A stretch of DNA of 35,653 nt, taken from the NCBI GenBank assembly GCA_035543875.1, contig DATKIY010000041.1, positions 1-35,653 on the forward strand, in the 5' to 3' direction. The notes under the pieces were generated by a model. It was not told the DNA's origin and ran no database searches. It was given only the letters and a program-made list of their open reading frames with translations. Positions 30,429-35,653 of the stretch are shown here, in pieces (positions within the stretch are counted from its first letter, which is position 1; the number at the start of each line of letters is the position of its first letter). This stretch comes from DATKIY01 sp035543875 (GTDB lineage: Bacteria; Actinomycetota; Actinomycetes; JAHEKZ01). A program made the translations under genes and the position numbers.

Positions 30429-31111
30429 CCAATGCCCAGCAGCGGCGAATCCGCAGCTTCCATGTGCGCCGCGGCAGGATGTCGACCACCGCAGCTGAAG
30501 CGCTTCACGAGCTGGGGCCGGCGTGGCTTGTCCCGCTCGGCGATTCCCCCGTCGAATGGGCGCACTGGTTCGGCAGAAACGCTCCGTTGGTTCTGGAGAT
30601 TGGGTCCGGAATGGGGCACAGCACGTTGGCCCAGGCTGCCGCCGACCCGGACACTGACGTTTTAGCCGTCGACGTACACACCCCCGGGATTGGGACGCTG
30701 CTGGCTGGGGCTGCTCGCGCCGAGCTGCGCAATGTCCGCGCGATCGTGGGCGACGCAGTTGAGGTGGTCGACCTCATGCTGCGTCCCGATGAGTTGGCTG
30801 GGGTCCGGATCTACTTCCCCGATCCGTGGCCCAAGGTGCGGCATCACAAGCGGCGGTTGATCCAGCCAGAGTTCGTCGACCTGTTGGCCTCTCGGGTGCA
30901 ACCGGGCGGGTTCATCCACTGCGCGACAGATGACCTGGGCTACGGCCGGCAGATGGTTGGGGTCTTCTCCAAGCACCCGGACCTCGACAATGCATTTGTT
31001 GGGTTCGCGCCGCGCCCCTCCGACCGACCTCCGACAAAGTTCGAGCAGCGCGCGACCGGCGCTGGGCGGCAGGTGGTCGATGTTTACGTGACCCGTACTC
31101 TTTCGGCATGA
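30425..31111 (+). CDS. trmB: tRNA (guanine-N7)-methyltransferase
   Basis: Forms m7G46 in tRNA variable loops using SAM. 228 residues with an ATG overlapping the upstream stop. The SAM-binding motif I is LEIGSGMGHSTLAQA, the catalytic and tRNA-binding segment is IYFPDPWPKVRHHKRRLIQPEFVDLL, and the conserved C-terminal RPPTKFEQRA is present. The N-terminus carries the short basic RIRSFHVRRGRMS seen in actinobacterial members. The stop overlaps the ilvD start as ATGA, so a tRNA-modification gene is coupled to an amino-acid biosynthesis gene. Confidence 0.95.
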   Translation: MTNAQQRRIRSFHVRRGRMSTTAAEALHELGPAWLVPLGDSPVEWAHWFGRNAPLVLEIGSGMGHSTLAQAAADPDTDVLAVDVHTPGIGTLLAGAARAELRNVRAIVGDAVEVVDLMLRPDELAGVRIYFPDPWPKVRHHKRRLIQPEFVDLLASRVQPGGFIHCATDDLGYGRQMVGVFSKHPDLDNAFVGFAPRPSDRPPTKFEQRATGAGRQVVDVYVTRTLSA

Positions 31112-32814
31112 GCGAGAAGTCGACTGACAACCCGAATCCGAAACCGGATCTGAAACCCCGCAGCCGCGACGTCACGGACGGCATGGAGCGCGCCCCCAAT
31201 CGCGCGATGCTGCGCGCCGTCGGCATGACAGACGACGACTGGGAGAAGCCTCAGATCGGGATTGCGTCGAGCTGGAACGACATCACCCCCTGCAATGTCT
31301 CGCTTAAGCGACTCGCCGTTAAGGCGAAGGAGGGCGTCTTCGCTGCAGGCGGTTTTCCGCTGGAGTTCGGCACGATCTCGGTCTCTGATGGCATCAGCAT
31401 GGGTCACGAGGGCATGCGTGCATCCCTCGTCAGCAGAGAAGTCATCGCAGACTCCGTTGAGACCGTGATGCACGCTGAGCGGCTCGATGGTTCCGTCACC
31501 TTTGCTGGCTGTGACAAGTCGCTGCCAGGAATGTTGATGGCGGCGGCACGCCTCGACCTCGCCAACGTCTTCGTCTACGCCGGCTCCATCCTTCCCGGGC
31601 GCTTGGACGGCCGCGACGTAACGATCCAAGACGCCTTCGAAGGCGTAGGTGCCTGTGCACTCGGCAAAATCACTCGAGCCGACCTCGACAAAATTGAGCG
31701 CAGTGCGTGCCCGGGAGAGGGTGCGTGCGGAGGAATGTTCACGGCCAACACCATGGCAAGTGTCGGCGAGGCCCTCGGCATGTCGCTGCCGGGTAGCGCT
31801 TCTCCCGCCGCGGTCGACCGTCGTCGTGACGAGGTGGCGTTTCGCTCAGGGGAAGCTGTCGTTGAGTTGCTGCGCCTCGGGATCACTGCACGGGACATCC
31901 TGACCAAGCCAGCCTTCGAGAACGCGATAGCTGTGGTCATGGCCCTTGGTGGATCGACGAATGCGGTTCTTCATCTTTTGGCCATCGCTCATGAGGCCCG
32001 CGTCGAGCTGACGATCGATGACTTCAACCGGGTGGGAGACCGCACGCCGCACCTCGCCGACGTAAAGCCGTTCGGCCGTTTTGTCATGAACGACATCGAC
32101 CGCGTTGGGGGAGTCCCCGTGGTCATGAAGGCGTTGTTGGACGTCGGTCTACTCGACGGTGACGTTCTCACCGTGACCGGCAAGACGTTGGCGGAGAATC
32201 TCGACGAACTCGCACCCGATGCTCCCGACGGGACGATCATCGCCCCGACGAGCGCACCACTTCATGCTACGGGTGGGTTGGCGATTTTGAAGGGCTCACT
32301 CGCCCCAGACGGAGCGGTGATCAAGGCGGCGAGCATTGAAAAGCCGGTTTTCGAAGGCGTCGCCAAGGTGTTCGACGACGAGGTCGATGCCATGGATGCC
32401 GTGACTCACGGCCGGATTACGGCAGGGGACGTGGTGGTCATTCGCTACGAGGGCCCCCAAGGTGGGCCAGGCATGCGCGAGATGCTCGCTGTGACAGCAG
32501 CTATCAAGGGCGCCGGGCTCGGTAAAGACGTCATGCTCGTCACCGATGGCCGGTTCTCCGGCGCGACCGCCGGTTTCTGTATTGGTCACATCGCTCCAGA
32601 GGCGCCGCACGGTGGGCCCATCGCCTTCGTGGCCGACGGTGACCGCATTCGACTCGATATGGAACGCCGATCGCTCGACCTGCTCGTCGACGAGTCCGAG
32701 CTGGCTCGTCGACGTGATGGCTGGAAGCCGCGCGAGCCTCGGTACACCAGGGGCGTGCTGGGCAAGTACGCCAAGCTCGTCGGTTCAGCCGCCCAAGGCG
32801 CCGTCTGCGACTAG
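31108..32814 (+). CDS. ilvD: Dihydroxy-acid dehydratase
   Basis: Third common step of valine and isoleucine synthesis, dehydrating dihydroxy acids to 2-oxo acids. 568 residues. The Fe-S cluster cysteines are Cys62 (DITPCNVS), Cys135 (FAGCDKSLPG) and Cys207 (SACPGEGACGGMFTANTM), the three-cysteine pattern of the [2Fe-2S] class. GGSTNAVLHLLA, DRVGGVP and TDGRFSGATAGFCIGHIAPEA are also conserved. Overlaps trmB (ATGA) and ends a run of close-packed genes from gatC. It is followed by 321 bases without a large gene, which hold repeat copy 3 and the ilvB leader. Confidence 0.96.
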   Translation: MSEKSTDNPNPKPDLKPRSRDVTDGMERAPNRAMLRAVGMTDDDWEKPQIGIASSWNDITPCNVSLKRLAVKAKEGVFAAGGFPLEFGTISVSDGISMGHEGMRASLVSREVIADSVETVMHAERLDGSVTFAGCDKSLPGMLMAAARLDLANVFVYAGSILPGRLDGRDVTIQDAFEGVGACALGKITRADLDKIERSACPGEGACGGMFTANTMASVGEALGMSLPGSASPAAVDRRRDEVAFRSGEAVVELLRLGITARDILTKPAFENAIAVVMALGGSTNAVLHLLAIAHEARVELTIDDFNRVGDRTPHLADVKPFGRFVMNDIDRVGGVPVVMKALLDVGLLDGDVLTVTGKTLAENLDELAPDAPDGTIIAPTSAPLHATGGLAILKGSLAPDGAVIKAASIEKPVFEGVAKVFDDEVDAMDAVTHGRITAGDVVVIRYEGPQGGPGMREMLAVTAAIKGAGLGKDVMLVTDGRFSGATAGFCIGHIAPEAPHGGPIAFVADGDRIRLDMERRSLDLLVDESELARRRDGWKPREPRYTRGVLGKYAKLVGSAAQGAVCD

Positions 32815-32830
32815 CAACTCGTCTAGCCAT

Positions 32831-32893
32831 GACCCCGTCTTTCACCCCGATAGAAAGGGGGGAACGTGACGTTCCCCCCTTTCTTAGGGGGTC
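32831..32893 (+). repeat. Palindromic dispersed repeat, copy 3 (perfect central palindrome)
   Basis: Best-formed copy. Arms AGAAAGGGGGGAACGT (32852-32867) and its exact reverse complement (32869-32884) flank a single central G at 32868, giving a 33-base perfect palindrome with the core GAACGTGACGTTC at 32862-32874. Outer arms GACCCC (32831-32836) and GGGGTC (32888-32893) extend the symmetry. It begins 17 bases after the ilvD stop. Copies 1 and 2 share the core and the TAGAA-G-run/C-run frame but not the TGATGGGT flank. Confidence 0.88.
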
Positions 32894-32961
32894 AATGTGG
32901 GGGTCACCGCGGTCGAAAGTGGGTGGCGTGGTTCGCATGGTGAGACGGGACGCTCCGCGGC

Positions 32962-32990
32962 TTGACGCAATCGACCGGCGGCGCGACCCT
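32962..32990 (+). promoter_or_regulatory. Candidate promoter for the ilvB leader transcript
   Basis: TTGACG (32962-32967) and GACCCT (32985-32990) are separated by 17 bases, and the -10-like hexamer ends six bases before the leader-peptide GTG. If used, transcription would start at or next to that GTG, giving a leaderless message, a common actinobacterial arrangement. The -35 is good and the -10 is weak. Confidence 0.4.
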
Positions 32991-32996
32991 TGTCTC

Positions 32997-33035
32997 GTGC
33001 ACAACATTCTCGTAGTCGGACGGCGCGTGGCCTGA
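32997..33035 (+). CDS. Leader peptide of the ilvBNC operon
   Basis: A 12-residue reading frame, GTG start, MHNILVVGRRVA, then TGA at 33033-33035. Four consecutive branched-chain residues (Ile-Leu-Val-Val at 33006-33017) plus a later Val are what an attenuation leader needs: ribosome stalling when Ile, Leu or Val tRNAs are uncharged. The pattern resembles the short ILVxGxR-type leaders I recall before actinobacterial ilvB. It has no clear ribosome binding site but may be leaderless. An in-frame ATG at 32938 would lengthen it. Just downstream GCGCGTG (33023-33029) can pair with CACGCGC (33052-33058), with an inner GAGC/GCTC stem. Confidence 0.65.
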   Translation: MHNILVVGRRVA

Positions 33036-33060
33036 GCCAACCCGCTCGAGTCACGCGCGC

Positions 33061-33092
33061 CCCTCACCCACCCGGGTCTGAGGGGCTTTTTC
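33061..33092 (+). terminator. Intrinsic terminator (attenuator) before ilvB
   Basis: CCCCTCA (33061-33067) and TGAGGGG (33080-33086) form a perfect seven-pair stem with a 12-base loop, followed by C and five T (33088-33092). It lies 25 bases after the leader-peptide stop and 43 bases before the ilvB start, the expected place for an attenuator controlled by translation of the leader. Confidence 0.75.
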
Positions 33093-33135
33093 GTGTCAGA
33101 GGTTAGACGAGTTGCGATAAGCGGAAAGGATGACG

Positions 33136-34896
33136 ATGGCGATGACGGAGTCGACCGCCGAGATGGTGACGGGCGCTCAGAGTTTGGTGAGGGCGTTGGA
33201 AGACGTAGGCGCTGAGACCGTCTTCGGAATTCCTGGCGGAGCAATCCTGCCTGCCTACGACCCACTCTTCGACTCGCGGCTTCGGCACATCCTCGTCCGG
33301 CACGAGCAAGGTGCAGGGCATGCGGCAGAGGGCTACGCGATGGCCACCGGTCGCGTTGGGGTCTGTATGGCCACGAGCGGGCCAGGTGCCACGAATCTCG
33401 TGACCCCCATTGCCAATGCGTACATGGACTCAACACCCATCGTCGCTGTGACGGGGCAGGTTGCCAGTGCTGCCATTGGAACAGATGCCTTTCAAGAGGC
33501 CGACATCCGCGGCATCACGATGCCGATCACTAAGCACAACTTCCTCATCACCGACCCATCATTGATCTCGCGGACGATCGCAGAGGCGTTTCACATAGCC
33601 TCCACCGGGCGGAAGGGTCCAGTCCTTGTCGATATCTCCAAGGACGCGCTGCAGGCCATGACCACATATGAGTGGCCGTCCTCTATCGACCTTCCGGGCT
33701 ATCGACCGACGACCCGACCACACGCCAAGCAGGTTCGTGAGGCTGCGCGGTTGATCGTCGAGGCCAAACGCCCGGTCCTCTACGTCGGAGGTGGTGTGTT
33801 GGCAGCGGAGGCGTCCCCAGAGCTGATGCAGCTAGCTGAGCTCACAGGGATCCCCGTGGTGACCACGTTGATGGCTCGCGGCGCGTTCCCGGACAGCCAT
33901 CCGCTGCATATGGGTATGCCAGGCATGCACGGAGCCGTCGCCGCAGTCGGCGCACTTCAAAAGAGCGACCTCCTCATCGCGCTGGGAGCCAGGTTCGACG
34001 ATCGAGTAACCGGTCGTCTCGACACGTTTGCACCTGATGCACTCATTGTGCACGCCGACATCGACCCTGCGGAGATCTCGAAGAACCGAACCGCAGACAT
34101 CCCAATTGTTGGCGACGCGAAGGAGGTCATTTCAGACCTGATGGCCGCTTTGGTTGTCGAAAGCAACTCCGGGAAGTCGGGTGATTACGCGGCCTGGCGC
34201 GACACCCTGGAGCGGATGCGGGCTACCTATCCGGCTGGGTTTGTCACTCACGATGACGGGTCGTTGTCACCACAGTTCGTCATCTCACGCCTGGGTGAGA
34301 TCGCTGGCAGTGACACGATCTTTACTGCAGGAGTCGGCCAGCACCAGATGTGGGGAGCGCAGTTCATCGGCTATGAAAAGCCACGCACCTGGCTCAACTC
34401 CGGTGGGCTCGGCACCATGGGGTTTGCCGTCCCAGCGGCGATGGGCGCGAAGGTTGGGCGACCAGACGCCACCGTGTGGGCCATTGATGGCGATGGCTGT
34501 TTCCAGATGACCAACCAGGAGCTGGCAACGTGCGCCAACAACGACATCCCCATCAAAGTTGCGGTTATCAACAACAGCAGCCTTGGCATGGTCAGGCAGT
34601 GGCAGACGCTGTTCTACGAGTCGCGGTACTCCAACACCGACCTGCACTCAGTACGCATCCCTGACTTCGCCAAGCTAGCCGAGGCCTACGGCTGCGAAGG
34701 GCTGCGATGCGAAACAACGGACGACGTAGATGCGACGATCGACAAGGCCATGTCCATCAACGACCGTCCGGTGGTGGTCGATTTTGTTGTCAACAAGGAC
34801 GCCATGGTTTGGCCAATGGTCGCCGCTGGGACAAGCAATGACGAGATAAAGATCGCGCGAGATATGGCGCCTGACTGGGACAAGGACGAACTGTAA
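33136..34896 (+). CDS. ilvB: Acetolactate synthase large (catalytic) subunit
   Basis: ThDP-dependent first common enzyme of branched-chain amino-acid synthesis, making acetolactate or acetohydroxybutyrate. 586 residues. Of the three nearby in-frame ATGs, 33136 is preferred because AAAGGA ends five bases before it; 33130 overlaps that site. The ThDP-activating Glu57 lies in VRHEQGAGHAAEGYA, followed by SGPGATNLVTPIANAYMDSTP, the FAD-domain LGARFDDRVTG and the ThDP/Mg motif DGDGCFQMTNQELATCANN...INNSSLG. It is preceded by a leader peptide and terminator, so expression probably responds to branched-chain aminoacyl-tRNA levels. Its stop overlaps the ilvN start by one base (TAATG). Confidence 0.96.
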   Translation: MAMTESTAEMVTGAQSLVRALEDVGAETVFGIPGGAILPAYDPLFDSRLRHILVRHEQGAGHAAEGYAMATGRVGVCMATSGPGATNLVTPIANAYMDSTPIVAVTGQVASAAIGTDAFQEADIRGITMPITKHNFLITDPSLISRTIAEAFHIASTGRKGPVLVDISKDALQAMTTYEWPSSIDLPGYRPTTRPHAKQVREAARLIVEAKRPVLYVGGGVLAAEASPELMQLAELTGIPVVTTLMARGAFPDSHPLHMGMPGMHGAVAAVGALQKSDLLIALGARFDDRVTGRLDTFAPDALIVHADIDPAEISKNRTADIPIVGDAKEVISDLMAALVVESNSGKSGDYAAWRDTLERMRATYPAGFVTHDDGSLSPQFVISRLGEIAGSDTIFTAGVGQHQMWGAQFIGYEKPRTWLNSGGLGTMGFAVPAAMGAKVGRPDATVWAIDGDGCFQMTNQELATCANNDIPIKVAVINNSSLGMVRQWQTLFYESRYSNTDLHSVRIPDFAKLAEAYGCEGLRCETTDDVDATIDKAMSINDRPVVVDFVVNKDAMVWPMVAAGTSNDEIKIARDMAPDWDKDEL

Positions 34897-35432
34897 TGAC
34901 TCGACACACACTCTCAGTTCTGGTCGAGGACCAACCTGGTGTGCTGGCACGCATCGCTTCGTTGTTCTCGCGAAGAGGCTTCAACATTGAGTCACTAGCT
35001 GTTGGCCCCACCGAGCACGAGGGGGTGTCACGCATGACCATCGTGGTCAACGTTGATGATCTCCCGCTTGAGCAGGTGACCAAACAGCTGAACAAGCTCA
35101 TCAACGTGCTGAAGATCGTTGAGCTTGATCCGGTTAGCTCCATCCGCCGCGAGTTGGTCTTGGTGAAGGTCCGCGCCGATCCGGAGATTCGTTCGCAGGT
35201 TCTCGAAACGGTCCAGCTGTTCCGGGCCAAAGTGGTCGACGTGTCCCCCGAGTCGGTCATCATCGAAGCGACCGGCAACGCCGACAAGCTGGAGGCGTTA
35301 CTGCGCGTGCTGGAGCCGTTTGGTGTCAAGGAACTCGTGCAGTCGGGGATGGTTGCGATGGGTCGCGGCTCGCGATCGATCACGGACCGAGCGCTTCGTC
35401 CGGTCGACCGTCCCGCCGAGCGGTCGGGCTGA
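34896..35432 (+). CDS. ilvN: Acetolactate synthase small (regulatory) subunit
   Basis: Regulatory partner of IlvB giving valine feedback inhibition and full activity. 178 residues, with the ATG sharing one base with the ilvB stop. An N-terminal ACT domain starts HTLSVLVEDQPGVLARIASLFSRRGFNIESLAVGPTE, where the valine-sensing Gly/Asn positions are conserved. The second half carries the C-terminal ACT-like domain (RELVLVKVRADPEIRSQVLETVQLFRAKVVDV). Coupled translation should keep the subunits balanced. The 126 bases after it hold no recognised gene; they lead into ilvC. Confidence 0.96.
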   Translation: MTRHTLSVLVEDQPGVLARIASLFSRRGFNIESLAVGPTEHEGVSRMTIVVNVDDLPLEQVTKQLNKLINVLKIVELDPVSSIRRELVLVKVRADPEIRSQVLETVQLFRAKVVDVSPESVIIEATGNADKLEALLRVLEPFGVKELVQSGMVAMGRGSRSITDRALRPVDRPAERSG

Positions 35433-35558
35433 GCACGACCGATACCCTCGTCCCGCATTCCAGCTGAACCTGCCGATAAGCCCAAGACCGACCGAACGAA
35501 TCGAAAATCCGCCCGAATTGAACCCGCCCGTCCGCATTGAACCCAGAAGGAAAATCCC

Positions 35559-35653
35559 GTGGCTGAAATGTTCTACGACGATGACGCTGACTTGAGCCTG
35601 CTCGCCTCAAAGAAGGTGGCGGTGATTGGCTACGGCAGCCAGGGCCACGCGCA
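35559..35653 (+). CDS. ilvC: Ketol-acid reductoisomerase, N-terminal fragment
   Basis: Second step of branched-chain synthesis (NADPH-dependent isomeroreduction of acetolactate). Only the first 31 codons are in the window: GTG start at 35559 with AGAAGGA about seven bases upstream, then AEMFYDDDADLSLL and the start of the Rossmann motif VAVIGYGSQGHA. This matches the IlvC N-terminus and continues ilvB-ilvN in the usual order. The gene runs off the right edge. Confidence 0.93.
   Translation, partial: MAEMFYDDDADLSLLASKKVAVIGYGSQGHA

Noticed and set aside
32829..33035. A 68-codon plus-strand frame running from repeat copy 3 through the ilvB leader
   Set aside because: Its first half is repeat and non-conserved DNA without a ribosome binding site; only the last 12 codons look like a real peptide.
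33061..33092. T-box riboswitch before ilvB
   Set aside because: I see no T-box sequence or specifier stem; a leader peptide with Ile-Leu-Val-Val codons explains the terminator better.
32540..33436. Long minus-strand frame spanning the ilvD end, repeat copy 3 and the ilvB start
   Set aside because: It is antisense to two certain genes, Arg/Pro/Ser-rich from reversed high-GC codons, and contains the repeat; no known domain.
1..35653. tRNA, rRNA, CRISPR array, transposase or prophage genes
   Set aside because: None was recognised on reading both strands; the only repeated units found are the three palindromic copies and short operator-like dyads.

Overview
The window comes from the chromosome of a high-G+C actinobacterium. 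The evidence is gene order more than any single gene: etfB-etfA-iscS-mnmA-metE-like-ligA-gatC-gatA-gatB-(ilvD)-ilvB-ilvN-ilvC is a classic actinobacterial arrangement, seen for example in Mycobacterium tuberculosis around Rv3001c-Rv3029c. Crotonyl-CoA carboxylase/reductase, an epimerase, a thiolase, MeaB and an IcmA-type mutase lie close together, as several of their homologues do in Streptomyces. GTG starts and ATGA/GTGA start-stop overlaps are frequent. Genus and species cannot be read from the sequence. No tRNA, rRNA, CRISPR array, transposase or phage gene was seen.

Bases 1-6090 hold acyl-CoA metabolism: the 3' end of a 3-hydroxyacyl-CoA dehydrogenase, a small zinc-ribbon-like protein and two alpha/beta hydrolases (+); ccr and mce (-); then a thiolase and meaB (+). 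Together they make or use C4 acyl-CoAs (acetoacetyl-, crotonyl-, ethylmalonyl- and methylmalonyl-CoA) and maintain a B12-dependent mutase. The mutase itself (11022-12725) carries the Phe/Gln signature of isobutyryl-CoA mutase and has no B12 domain. It is separated from meaB by two accessory blocks. The first is an AbiEi-like/nuclease-like gene bracketed by inverted copies of a palindromic repeat (6081-7297). The second is a four-gene minus-strand operon: a sulfonate/nitrate/taurine-type ABC importer followed by an Rrf2 regulator (7301-10835), whose promoter carries a dyad operator.

Bases 12771-16248 encode a thioredoxin-TPR protein, a secreted metzincin-like protease and a DUF885 zinc-peptidase-like protein. 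Bases 16408-23858 are the conserved series etfBA, cysteine desulfurase, tRNA thiolase MnmA, a short MetE-like protein and NAD-dependent DNA ligase, several of them overlapping. A membrane GGDEF-EAL protein (23993-26095) interrupts the series before gatCAB, a 2-hydroxyacid dehydrogenase, trmB and ilvD, which form a tightly packed run. ilvBN and the start of ilvC follow, preceded by a leader that looks like a branched-chain amino-acid attenuator: a 12-codon leader peptide with Ile-Leu-Val-Val, then an intrinsic terminator.

The least explained structure is the dispersed palindromic repeat with the invariant 13-base core GAACGTGACGTTC. Three intergenic copies each sit directly 3' of a gene. Two of them, in inverted orientation and sharing extra flank, enclose the AbiEi-like gene as if it were a small mobile cassette.
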